From JBBPYA01 sp038200385 (GTDB taxonomy: Bacteria > Actinomycetota > Actinomycetes > Mycobacteriales > Geodermatophilaceae): a stretch of DNA of 6,144 bases. Shown here piece after piece: positions 1 through 5,978 of this stretch. Below the pieces are notes generated by a model that made no database searches, was not told the DNA's origin, and worked only from the letters and a program-made list of their open reading frames with translations. Each line of letters starts with the position of its first letter. Positions within the stretch are counted from its first letter, which is position 1. A program made the position numbers and the translations under genes. The stretch lies in NCBI GenBank assembly GCA_038200385.1, contig JBBPYA010000362.1, positions 1 to 6,144 on the forward strand, read 5' to 3'.

Positions 1-339
1 CCGGTCGGCGTCGCGGCCGACATCGGTGCTGCGCACCGTGATCTCGGCGGTGACGATCACCGCCCGGTCCAGGAGGTCCGGCGCGATCGGCCGCTCGGCA
101 GGGGCACCCGCGTCCGGGCTCGAGCCGCCCGACCCGCCGCCCGATCCGTCGCCGGCCGCGGACTGCCCGCCCGATCCGCCGCCGTCCTGCGCTACCGGGG
201 CGGCGCTACTGCTGGAGTCGGTCCCGCCACCGCACGCGGACAGCGCGAGTCCGCCGATCAGGAGCAGGGCCGCCAGGAGCCGCCGGCGGTGGGAGACCGG
301 TCGGCGCGCTGCGGCAGTCGGCGTACGTGGGCTGGTCAT
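1..339 (-). CDS. DUF4349-like lipoprotein, N-terminal part (runs off left edge)
   Basis: Only the first 113 residues are in the window; the frame is still open at base 1. The start is an ATG at 339-337, with a GGGAG ribosome binding site at 350-346 (6 bases spacing). The protein begins with a basic n-region (RRP..HRRR, residues 12-20) and a hydrophobic stretch (21-35), ending in a lipobox L-S-A-C at 33-36. It should therefore be cleaved before Cys36 and lipid-anchored on the outer face of the membrane. Residues 37-80 are a low-complexity Gly/Ser/Ala linker, partly built from a 12-base direct repeat (137-148 and 167-178, period 30). From about residue 88 (PDLLDRAVIVTAEITVR) it looks like the start of the DUF4349 domain, a family of unknown function seen in many actinobacterial lipoproteins. 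The lipoprotein call is firm; the DUF4349 call rests on about 25 residues. It is divergent from the hemY-type gene, 71 bases apart. Confidence 0.8.
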   Translation of the reverse strand, partial: MTSPRTPTAAARRPVSHRRRLLAALLLIGGLALSACGGGTDSSSSAAPVAQDGGGSGGQSAAGDGSGGGSGGSSPDAGAPAERPIAPDLLDRAVIVTAEITVRSTDVGRDADR

Positions 340-345
340 CGGATG

Positions 346-350
346 CTCCC
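346..350 (-). promoter_or_regulatory. Ribosome binding site of the lipoprotein gene
   Basis: GGGAG on the minus strand, 6 bases before the ATG at 339. It supports this start for a gene whose frame would otherwise be hard to choose, because several long frames overlap here on both strands. The 71-base gap to the divergent oxidase gene must hold both promoters, but I see no convincing -10/-35 pair in it. Confidence 0.6.
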
Positions 351-410
351 GTCCTCGGTTGTTGCTCAGACGGCGGGGCGACCGTGCCCGGTTCCGGCCG
401 CAGGTCACGG

Positions 411-1814
411 ATGGGTGACGATGTCCTGGTGCCCACCCACCGTGTGATCGTCGTCGGGGCCGGTATCGCCGGCCTGACCGCCGCCAGGGACCTCGCCAGG
501 TTCTCGCCGCCGGGCACCGAGGTCCTGGTACTCGAGGGCAGCGACCGGATCGGCGGCAAGCTCGCGGTCTCCGAGGTCGCCGGGGTTCCGGTGGATTCCG
601 GTGCCGAGGCCGCGCTGGCGAAGGTGCCCGAGGTGCTGGATCTGATGGTCGATCTGGGGGTGGGCGAGCAGATCGTGCACCCGGCCACGACCAGCGCCTC
701 GATCGCCGTGGACGGCGCCCTGCATCCCGTGCCGGGGGGCACCCTGCTCGGCGTACCGGCCGATCTGGACGAGCTCGCCGACTCCGGCCTGCTCGACGCC
801 GCCGGCCTCGCCGCCGTCCGCCGGGACCTGGACGAGCCCGGCCCCCCGGTCACCGAGGACGTCCCGGTCGCCTCGGTGATCCGGGACCGGCTCGGCGGCC
901 AGCTCCTGGACCGGCTCGTCGAGCCGCTGCTGGGCGGGGTGTACGCCGGGCGGACCGAGCTGCTGTCGCTGCGCGCCACGATGCCCGCCCTGGCCGCGCA
1001 GCTTCGTGAGCACGGCTCGGTGATCCAGGCCGCCCGCGCGGCGAAGTCCGCCCGACCGCACTCCGACGGCCCCGTCTTCGCCAGCCTGCCCGGCGGCCTG
1101 GCCAGCCTGGCAGCCCTGCTGGCCGCGGAGCCGGGAGTCGAGGTCCGCACGGGGGTGGCGGTCCGGGAACTAACCCGCACCCCGGACGGGTTCCGGCTGG
1201 TCGCCGGCCCGGCGCCCCGTCCGGTGCCCTTCGATGCCGACGCCGTGGTCGTCGCCGTACCTCCCCCCAAGGCCGCGGCGTTGCTGGGCGACGTGGCGCC
1301 GCGGGCCGCCGCGGAGCTGGCCGGGATCGCGATGGCGAGCATGGCCGTCGTCACCGTCGCCGTACCCCGCCAGGACTTCCCGCCGGGCAGCGGGCTGCTC
1401 GTCGCCGGCGGTGGCCCGGTCAAGGCCGTCACGCTGTCCTCCCAGAAGTGGGCGCATCTGGACCGCGGCGAGTTCGTGTTCATCCGGGCCTCGATCGGCC
1501 GGCGCGGTGAGGAACAGGTGCTGCAGCGCTCCGACGAGGAGCTGGTCGAGCTCGCGCTGGACGGGCTGCGGGACCTGATCGGGTTGCGCGGCGCGCCCGT
1601 GGACTCCCGGGTGACCCGCTGGGGCGGGGGGCTGCCGCAGTACGACGTCGGGCACACCGACCGGGTCCGCCGGATCCGGGACGCCGTGGACGCCGTGGAC
1701 GGGCTGGTCGTGTGCGGGGCGGCGTACGACGGGATCGGGATCGCGGCGTGCATCGGGACCGCGCACCGGGCCGCCGCCCGGATCGCGCAGCGGGGACAAT
1801 GGGGCCATGGCTGA
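411..1814 (+). CDS. hemY: HemY-type coproporphyrinogen III / protoporphyrinogen oxidase
   Basis: FAD-dependent oxidase that aromatises a porphyrinogen with O2. In actinobacteria with ChdC, the family converts coproporphyrinogen III to coproporphyrin III (also named CgoX; often annotated hemG). Of 467 residues, usual for the family, the N-terminus holds the FAD dinucleotide-binding motif GAGIAG (16-21). The ribose-binding Glu is at 42, followed by the typical SDRIGGK (44-50). The middle has the family signature EPLLGGVYAGR (about 170-181) with SLRATMPA just after. The C-terminus has the second FAD contact, VVCGAAYDGIGIAACIG (about 433-449). I chose ATG 411, with AGGT at 402-405 before it. An in-frame ATG at 327 would overlap the divergent lipoprotein and adds a non-conserved 28 residues; GTG 429 is also possible. 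The gene overlaps chdC by 8 bases, so the two are very likely one operon. No hemE is visible beside it. Confidence 0.93.
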   Translation: MGDDVLVPTHRVIVVGAGIAGLTAARDLARFSPPGTEVLVLEGSDRIGGKLAVSEVAGVPVDSGAEAALAKVPEVLDLMVDLGVGEQIVHPATTSASIAVDGALHPVPGGTLLGVPADLDELADSGLLDAAGLAAVRRDLDEPGPPVTEDVPVASVIRDRLGGQLLDRLVEPLLGGVYAGRTELLSLRATMPALAAQLREHGSVIQAARAAKSARPHSDGPVFASLPGGLASLAALLAAEPGVEVRTGVAVRELTRTPDGFRLVAGPAPRPVPFDADAVVVAVPPPKAAALLGDVAPRAAAELAGIAMASMAVVTVAVPRQDFPPGSGLLVAGGGPVKAVTLSSQKWAHLDRGEFVFIRASIGRRGEEQVLQRSDEELVELALDGLRDLIGLRGAPVDSRVTRWGGGLPQYDVGHTDRVRRIRDAVDAVDGLVVCGAAYDGIGIAACIGTAHRAAARIAQRGQWGHG

Positions 1815-2502
1815 CGGCAAGCGGGCCCGCGAACTCAACGAAGTCATCCGGTACACGATGTGGTCGGTGTTCCGCGCCAAGGCGCCGGTCGGCGACGACC
1901 GGCGGGAGGCGGTGGCCGCGGAGGTCGAGGACCTCGTGGAGCAGCTGCAGGCCAAGGACGTCGTGGTCCGGGGGACCTACGACGTGTCCGGGTTGCGTGC
2001 CGACGCCGACTTCATGATCTGGTGGCACGCGCCGGCCGCCGAGGACCTGCAGGAGGCCTACAGCCGGTTCCGTCGTACCGCGCTCGGGAGGGTCAGCGAA
2101 CCGGTCTGGTCGCAGCTGGCGCTGCACCGGCCGGCGGAGTTCAACAAGAGCCACATCCCGGCGTTCCTCGCCGACGAGGACCCGAAGGCCTTCGTCTGCG
2201 TGTACCCCTTCGTCCGGTCCTACGAGTGGTACCTGCTGCCCGACGCCGAACGCCGGCACATGCTGGCCGAGCACGGCCAGCTGGCCCGCGGCTACCCCGA
2301 CGTCCGGGCGAACACGGTCGCGTCGTTCGCCCTCGGCGACTACGAGTGGATGCTCGCCTTCGAGGCCGACGAGCTGTACCGGATCGTGGACCTGATGCGG
2401 GAGCTGCGGGCCTCGACGGCCCGGCGGCACGTCCGCGAGGAGCTGCCGTTCTACACCGGCTCCCGCAAGCCGGTGCGCGAGCTGGTCGCCATCCTGCCCT
2501 GA
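1807..2502 (+). CDS. chdC: Coproheme decarboxylase (heme synthase) ChdC/HemQ
   Basis: Last enzyme of the coproporphyrin-dependent heme pathway. It uses H2O2 to decarboxylate two propionates of iron-coproporphyrin III, giving heme b in the cytosol. The 231-residue length and the actinobacterial signatures (ELNEVIRYTMWSVF near 9-22; VRANTVASFALGDYEW at 166-181; HVREELPFYTGSRKPV at 208-223) make the call secure. Catalytic residues can be placed: Tyr133 in YPFVRSYEWY is the radical tyrosine, His156 in AEHG the proximal heme ligand, and His116 in NKSHIP the distal histidine. Their spacing (17 and 23) equals that of His118, Tyr135 and His158 in the Corynebacterium diphtheriae enzyme. Arg137 sits where the Bacillota enzymes have Lys149. 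ATG 1807 lies inside the end of the upstream oxidase gene. It has no ideal ribosome site (GGGG at 1792-1795 is 11 bases away), which suggests translational coupling. Confidence 0.95.
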   Translation: MADGKRARELNEVIRYTMWSVFRAKAPVGDDRREAVAAEVEDLVEQLQAKDVVVRGTYDVSGLRADADFMIWWHAPAAEDLQEAYSRFRRTALGRVSEPVWSQLALHRPAEFNKSHIPAFLADEDPKAFVCVYPFVRSYEWYLLPDAERRHMLAEHGQLARGYPDVRANTVASFALGDYEWMLAFEADELYRIVDLMRELRASTARRHVREELPFYTGSRKPVRELVAILP

Positions 2503-2517
2503 CCGCCGGAACCCGCA

Positions 2518-2564
2518 CAACGGATATGGATGTGGTCAGTCGGCGACCGGAACCGCATCCGTTG
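2518..2564. repeat. Inverted repeat in the chdC-FKBP gap
   Basis: CAACGGAT at 2518-2525 and ATCCGTTG at 2557-2564 are perfect 8-base inverted arms separated by 31 bases; two further pairs match beyond two mismatches. A small internal dyad, GTCG-G-CGAC, lies at 2539-2547. No T-tract follows on either strand. It could be a weak transcript-end structure after chdC or a protein-binding dyad in front of the FKBP gene; the sequence does not decide. Confidence 0.35.
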
Positions 2565-2585
2565 CCGGCCTCAGAGACGCTGGAA

Positions 2586-2635
2586 GGGCGGGGGGTGGCT
2601 CCGGGGCGGACCCGCGGGCGGTGTTGGGTGGAGGG
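2586..2635 (+). promoter_or_regulatory. G-tract leader and poorly spaced ribosome site of the FKBP gene
   Basis: Six runs of three or more G on the coding strand (2586-2588, 2590-2595, 2603-2606, 2616-2618, 2626-2628, 2633-2635) fall in the 50 bases before ATG 2637. Loops between runs are 1, 7, 9, 7 and 4 bases, so a relaxed G-quadruplex is possible. The best ribosome site, GGAGGG at 2630-2635, ends only 1 base before the ATG, closer than usual. GTG 2628, in frame and 6 bases after GGGCGG, is an alternative start. Confidence 0.35.
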
Positions 2636-2636
2636 C

Positions 2637-3005
2637 ATGACGACACCGAGCAAGCCCGAGATCGAGGCCCCGGACGGGCCGCCGCCGGATGACCTGCAGG
2701 TCACCGACCTGGTCGTCGGCGACGGCGCCGAAGCCGCTCCGGGAGCGACCGTCGAGGTGCACTACGTCGGCGTCGATTTCGACTCGGGAGAGCAGTTCGA
2801 CGCCTCCTACGACCGCGGCGAGTCCATCGAGTTCCCGCTGCGCGGGCTGATCAAGGCCTGGCAGGACGGCATCCCGGGCATGCGGGTGGGCGGCCGGCGG
2901 CAACTGGTCTGCCCGCCGCAGCTCGCCTACGGCGCGGCCGGCGGGGGACACCGACTGTCCGGGAAGACCCTGATCTTCGTGATCGATCTGCTCGCGGTCC
3001 GCTGA
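2637..3005 (+). CDS. FKBP-type peptidyl-prolyl cis-trans isomerase
   Basis: Small single-domain FKBP of 122 residues that catalyses cis-trans isomerisation of Xaa-Pro bonds. It has no signal peptide or membrane segment, so it should be cytosolic. Residues 1-18 are a charged, Pro-rich leader; the FKBP fold runs from about 20 to 122. Active-site positions matching human FKBP12 are visible: Tyr43 (VHYVG, Y26), Phe54-Asp55 (QFDAS, F36-D37), Arg60 (R42), Ile72 (I56), Trp75 (W59), Tyr98 (AYG, Y82) and Phe114 (F99). Ile64 stands where FKBP12 has Phe46. The motif GMRVGGRRQL (81-90) is typical of the family. ATG 2637 is preferred because the conserved KPEIEAP leader follows it; GTG 2628 or ATG 2526 in the same frame would add unconserved residues. 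It lies 134 bases after chdC on the same strand, so it may be read through from the heme operon or have its own promoter. Confidence 0.93.
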   Translation: MTTPSKPEIEAPDGPPPDDLQVTDLVVGDGAEAAPGATVEVHYVGVDFDSGEQFDASYDRGESIEFPLRGLIKAWQDGIPGMRVGGRRQLVCPPQLAYGAAGGGHRLSGKTLIFVIDLLAVR

Positions 3006-3017
3006 TCGGCGCCGTGA

Positions 3018-3431
3018 CTAGTCCTGCGCCGACTCCAGGCTGATGCTCACCGAGTTGATGCAGTAGCGGTCGCCGGTCGGGGTCTGCGGTGCGTCGTCGA
3101 AGAGGTGCCCCAGATGCGAATGGCAGGTGGCACACAGCACCTCGACGCGGCGCATCCCGAGGGACCGGTCGTCGCGCAGGATCACGTTGTCCCCGTCGGT
3201 CGGCTCGTAGAAGCTCGGCCACCCGCAGTGCGAGTCGAACTTGGCCTCGGACCGGAACAGCTCCGAACCGCACGCCCGGCATCGGTAGACGCCCACCGTC
3301 TTGGTGTTGACGTACTCCCCGATACCCGGTCGTTCGGTGCCGGCCTCGCGGAGTACGTGGTACTCCTCGGGGCTGAGCTGCTCGCGCCACTCGGCGTCGG
3401 ACTTGGTCACCTTGGATGCAGGCATCGACAT
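3018..3431 (-). CDS. msrB: Peptide-methionine (R)-S-oxide reductase MsrB
   Basis: Reduces the R epimer of methionine sulfoxide in proteins, restoring methionine with electrons from thioredoxin; cytosolic. At 137 residues it is a full-length single-domain MsrB. Catalytic Cys124 lies in RYCINS near the C-terminus. The likely resolving Cys69 lies in CGWPSF; the 55-residue spacing is the same as Cys440-Cys495 of the Neisseria PilB MsrB domain. Two CxxC pairs (Cys51/Cys54 and Cys100/Cys103) make the structural zinc site, so this is the zinc-bearing form. His106 and His109 in HSHLGHLF are family-conserved. Two starts compete: ATG 3431, or ATG 3425 two codons later, which has GGGG at 3437-3434 at a better distance (8 bases). 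A strong hairpin ends 3 bases before ATG 3431. The gene converges on the FKBP gene with a 12-base gap. Confidence 0.96.
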   Translation of the reverse strand: MSMPASKVTKSDAEWREQLSPEEYHVLREAGTERPGIGEYVNTKTVGVYRCRACGSELFRSEAKFDSHCGWPSFYEPTDGDNVILRDDRSLGMRRVEVLCATCHSHLGHLFDDAPQTPTGDRYCINSVSISLESAQD

Positions 3432-3434
3432 GAC

Positions 3435-3475
3435 CCCACGGTACGGCGCTCCTGCGCCGATCGCCGCACCGTGGG
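3435..3475 (-). promoter_or_regulatory. Two-conformation hairpin directly before msrB
   Basis: CCCACGGTACGGCG (3435-3448) and CGCCGCACCGTGGG (3462-3475) are 14-base inverted arms with 13 pairs. In the minus-strand RNA the loop of 13 bases ends in AGGAG, and the 3' arm ends 3 bases before ATG 3431. Nested inside is a competing perfect stem, CGGCGC-TCCT-GCGCCG (3444-3459), which puts AGGA in a tetraloop. The outer 8 pairs are compatible with both. It could be a 5' leader element controlling msrB translation, or simply a second terminator-like hairpin behind the nuclease gene. The structure is visible; any function is inference. Confidence 0.45.
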
Positions 3476-3491
3476 CTAACGAGAGTGCTAC

Positions 3492-3517
3492 CCCGCGCCG
3501 GCCCCCGCCGGCGCGGG
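3492..3517 (-). terminator. GC-rich terminator hairpin of the nuclease gene
   Basis: CCCGCGCCGGC (3492-3502) and GCCGGCGCGGG (3507-3517) form a perfect 11-base-pair stem with a 4-base loop. On the minus strand it starts 5 bases after the stop codon of the nuclease gene (TGA, 3525-3523). No U-tract follows, which is common for terminators in GC-rich actinobacteria. The position right after the stop is the main support. Confidence 0.6.
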
Positions 3518-3522
3518 CGGGC

Positions 3523-5886
3523 TCACCGTTGGGTGGTCAGCCGCACGATCTGAGGGTCGTGGTCGCTGGCCTGGTCGGCGAACTCGGCATTGACGTGCAC
3601 CACGTCGTAGAAGAAGCCGGGGCGGCCGAACTTGCGACGCAGCAGCGACGGGGACAGCAGGGTGTGGTCCAGGGCCTGCGAGTTGCCGTCGAACACGTAG
3701 CCGTACTGCTCGGCGACCGGCAGCGTGGACATCAGGTTGGACAGGCTCCCGCTGGACTCCAGGATCCGCATCGTCTCGGAGAACTGAAAGTCGTTGAGGT
3801 CGCCCAACACGATGACGTTGGCGTTCGGGTCGATCGACAGGAGGCTGTCGGCAAAGGCGCGGACCAGGTCGGCCTGCTGGTGGCGCTGGTCCTCCGACGA
3901 GCGCACCGGGGGCTGGGTCGCACCGAACAGCGGGTCGTCCCCGCCCTTGGAGTTGAAGTGGTTGGCCACCACGAACACCGACTGACCCCGGTACAGGAAC
4001 CACCCGGCCAGCGCCTTGCGGCTGCTGTCCCATGCCGGGTCCTGTGGCGCGATCCGGCCGGGGGAGATGCTCAGCGCCGGGCGGCCGGCCACGGTGGTCA
4101 CCTGCACCGGCGTGGTCGCGTCACCCCCGGGACGGTCCACGAAGCGCACGCCGCGGTCGGTGCGGAACAGGAACCCGACCCGGATATTCCCGCCCGGCTG
4201 GCCGCCGTCCTGCCCGTCCTGCGGGTTGATCTGCCGGTACTGGTACGTCGGCCCGCCGGCGGCGGCAATGGCGGCGATGAACCGGTCGTAGGTCGCCGAG
4301 GCGTCGACGACGCCGGAGTTGGTCGGCCCGTCGTTGTCCTGGATCTCCTCGACGGCGAGGATGTCGGGGGAGCGCAGGTTGTCCGCCACGATGGCGGCCA
4401 GCCTGTCGAACTTGCTCTGGTCGTCCGTGGCGGCCAGGTTCTCCACGTTCATCGTGGCCACCGTGAGCTGCCCGGCAGACGGCGCTGCCGTCACCTCGGG
4501 CTGCAGTCCGCCGGAGGCCACCGCCGGGGGCGCAGTCACGAGGAACTTGAAGTTGCCGAAGCTGTAGTCCTCGACGCCGACGGTCGCCCCGGTGAGCACG
4601 TCGCCGACGTTCGCAGCCGGCATCGTCCCGGCCGGGATCAGTGCGTCGTCGAGGATGATCCGCTCGGGGTTGAGGTCGTTGCTCCGGATGATCACCCCGC
4701 CGCGGGGGGTGTGGATGCCGGCGCCGGCGGTGACCACGGCCAGCTCGCCGAAGCGCGAGGTCGGGCCGACCACCTGCGCGTCGTCGACCTGCACCAGCAT
4801 GCCCTCGAGGGACTCGTAGAAGTCGATCCCGTCGTTGGCCGGGTCGAACCGGGCGAACTGGTCGTCCTCGATCACGACCGTCGGCGGCCGCCGGCCGGCA
4901 GGACCGATCACGGTCGGCACGATCGTGCCGGTGCCCGTCACCGCGACCGTCGGGTCCACCAGCTCGGTGGTGGTCAGGTCGCCGAAGCCGAACTCGTCCA
5001 CCGTGGCGCTGACCGTGGCGCGGTCGCCGACGGCCACCGTCGGCGCCGCGCCGGTGAACACCACGATGCCCTCGCTGGTGGCCGGATCCGAGTCCGGGGC
5101 CGGGTCCTGCAGCCAGAACCGGTTCGACGCCACCACGGTCACGACGCCGGGCACGTCGATGACGTACTGACCGACGTACGGCGAGGTGTGCGCGGCGCCC
5201 TGCACGTCGTGGATGAACAGGTCCTCGACGCCGATCGGCGGCGGCGGAGCGCAGTCCGCGCCGCAGTTCGCCGGGGTCGGCTCCCCGGTGCCGAAGTCGG
5301 CGGAGTTGTCGTCGGTGTCGGCGCCGGCGGCATCCCGGGCCGCCGCCGTGGTGCTGGTCAGGTTGGTTCCGGTCGGGGCGGTCTCGAAGTCGCTGGGCGC
5401 CGCGCCGTACCCGACGAGGTCGCGCACCGAGGCCACCGCCGAGCAGCTGCCCGCCGTGGCGCCGCAGCTCAGTGCCGTGCTGTCGGTGACGAGCGCGACC
5501 TTGCCGGCCGAGGCGCTCATCGCAATCGTCCCGAAGGTGTCCGGCGGCGGGAGGTCCACCGTCCCGCCGGAGCCGAACCCCTCACCCACGAGGTACGAAC
5601 GCCCGGCGGGGAGGACGCCGGCGAGTTCGGTGACCTGCCAGGTGCTGCCCGTCGAGGACGCGTACTGCACCGACCAGCCGGTGATATCCACCTCGACCGA
5701 TCCCGCGTTGTACAGCTCGACGAAGTCCTGCTTGAGGCTGGCCCCGGTGTTGCCGCCGCCGCCGTACACCTCGCTGACCACGACGTCGGGTGAGACCGCC
5801 GCCACCGGCGCGGCGACCGCGACTCCGGTGAGCAGGAGGGCGGCGGTGGCGGTGGCGGACAGGGCCGGGCGGCAGCGGAAACGCAT
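3523..5886 (-). CDS. Secreted ExeM/NucH-type endonuclease with lamin-tail domain
   Basis: Predicted extracellular DNA-degrading enzyme of 787 residues. A Sec signal peptide (basic start, hydrophobic 9-30) has AxA-type cleavage options between residues 25 and 31. Next comes a lamin-tail domain (about 33-165: VVVSEVYGGGGN, DFVELYN, TGWSVQYAS), then a linker. An OB-fold-like domain of the YhcR type follows (about 222-318: IHDVQG, RFWLQDPAPDSD, SEGIVVFTG), then a less clear beta-rich part (320-465). Last is an endonuclease/exonuclease/phosphatase domain (472-787) with its catalytic set: Asn480 (TMNVEN), Glu513/Glu514 (EEIQDND), His643 (NHFNSKGGDD), Asp696 and Asn698 (GDLND), Asp740-His741 (ALDH), Asp775-His776 (SDHDP). 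Metal-dependent phosphodiester cleavage is expected. Cysteines at 141/148 and 208/212 may form disulfides. There is no LPXTG or C-terminal membrane anchor, so it should be released. GAGGAG at 5900-5895 lies 8 bases before ATG 5886. Substrate choice and biological role (nutrient or phosphate scavenging, biofilm DNA) are inference. Confidence 0.9.
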   Translation of the reverse strand: MRFRCRPALSATATAALLLTGVAVAAPVAAVSPDVVVSEVYGGGGNTGASLKQDFVELYNAGSVEVDITGWSVQYASSTGSTWQVTELAGVLPAGRSYLVGEGFGSGGTVDLPPPDTFGTIAMSASAGKVALVTDSTALSCGATAGSCSAVASVRDLVGYGAAPSDFETAPTGTNLTSTTAAARDAAGADTDDNSADFGTGEPTPANCGADCAPPPPIGVEDLFIHDVQGAAHTSPYVGQYVIDVPGVVTVVASNRFWLQDPAPDSDPATSEGIVVFTGAAPTVAVGDRATVSATVDEFGFGDLTTTELVDPTVAVTGTGTIVPTVIGPAGRRPPTVVIEDDQFARFDPANDGIDFYESLEGMLVQVDDAQVVGPTSRFGELAVVTAGAGIHTPRGGVIIRSNDLNPERIILDDALIPAGTMPAANVGDVLTGATVGVEDYSFGNFKFLVTAPPAVASGGLQPEVTAAPSAGQLTVATMNVENLAATDDQSKFDRLAAIVADNLRSPDILAVEEIQDNDGPTNSGVVDASATYDRFIAAIAAAGGPTYQYRQINPQDGQDGGQPGGNIRVGFLFRTDRGVRFVDRPGGDATTPVQVTTVAGRPALSISPGRIAPQDPAWDSSRKALAGWFLYRGQSVFVVANHFNSKGGDDPLFGATQPPVRSSEDQRHQQADLVRAFADSLLSIDPNANVIVLGDLNDFQFSETMRILESSGSLSNLMSTLPVAEQYGYVFDGNSQALDHTLLSPSLLRRKFGRPGFFYDVVHVNAEFADQASDHDPQIVRLTTQR

Positions 5887-5894
5887 CAGGCGGG

Positions 5895-5900
5895 CTCCTC
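5895..5900 (-). promoter_or_regulatory. Ribosome binding site of the nuclease gene
   Basis: GAGGAG on the minus strand, 8 bases from ATG 5886. It is the strongest ribosome site in the window and fixes the start of the secreted nuclease right at its signal peptide. Confidence 0.75.
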
Positions 5901-5920
5901 AGCGGGAATCAGGTGGCCCG

Positions 5921-5978
5921 TTAGTACCAGTCCGGCCCGACAGATCTATGAACACAGGGTGTGTGGGCGATGAAGTGC
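5921..5978 (-). promoter_or_regulatory. Likely promoter region of the nuclease gene, with a small dyad
   Basis: This is the most AT-rich patch of an otherwise GC-rich window, lying between the upstream gene's stop (5979) and the nuclease ribosome site. On the minus strand TACTAA (5926-5921) and ATAGAT (5949-5944) are -10-like, but neither has a convincing -35 at the right distance. The perfect dyad ACACA-GGG-TGTGT (5952-5964) could be an operator, or a weak stem ending the upstream transcript. The call rests on position and composition. Confidence 0.35.

Noticed and set aside
327..410. Upstream ATG 327 as start of the hemY-type gene
   Set aside because: It overlaps the start of the divergent lipoprotein, and the 28 added residues do not resemble the family; ATG 411 leads directly into the FAD-binding strand.
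340..410. Iron-regulator (DtxR/IdeR-type) box in the divergent hemY/lipoprotein gap
   Set aside because: No TTAGG-type inverted repeat is present in these 71 bases.
206..1753. Long minus-strand open frame opposite the hemY-type gene (515 codons)
   Set aside because: Its protein is Ser/Arg/Thr/Pro-rich with no recognisable motif, and it lies antisense to a well-conserved oxidase; it is a by-product of high GC.
2526..2636. N-terminal extension of the FKBP protein from ATG 2526
   Set aside because: The 37 added residues are Arg/Pro/Gly-rich without signal-peptide character, and the family normally begins close to the KPEI leader.
3006..3017. Bidirectional terminator between the convergent FKBP and msrB genes
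   Set aside because: The 12-base gap has only the 8-base palindrome CGGCGCCG, too short with no loop to count as a terminator.
3481..3490. Half of a CIRCE-like (HrcA) element, GAGTGCTA, before msrB
   Set aside because: CIRCE needs a second inverted half nine bases away, which is missing.
3432..3522. SigR/SigH-type oxidative-stress promoter (GGAAT ... GTT) for msrB
   Set aside because: No GGAAT is present on the minus strand in this gap, so such control is not supported by the sequence.
3301..5793. Plus-strand open frame of 830 codons opposite the nuclease gene
   Set aside because: Composition is dominated by Gly, Arg, Val, His and Asp with no domain, and the opposite strand encodes a secreted nuclease with complete catalytic motifs and a good ribosome site.
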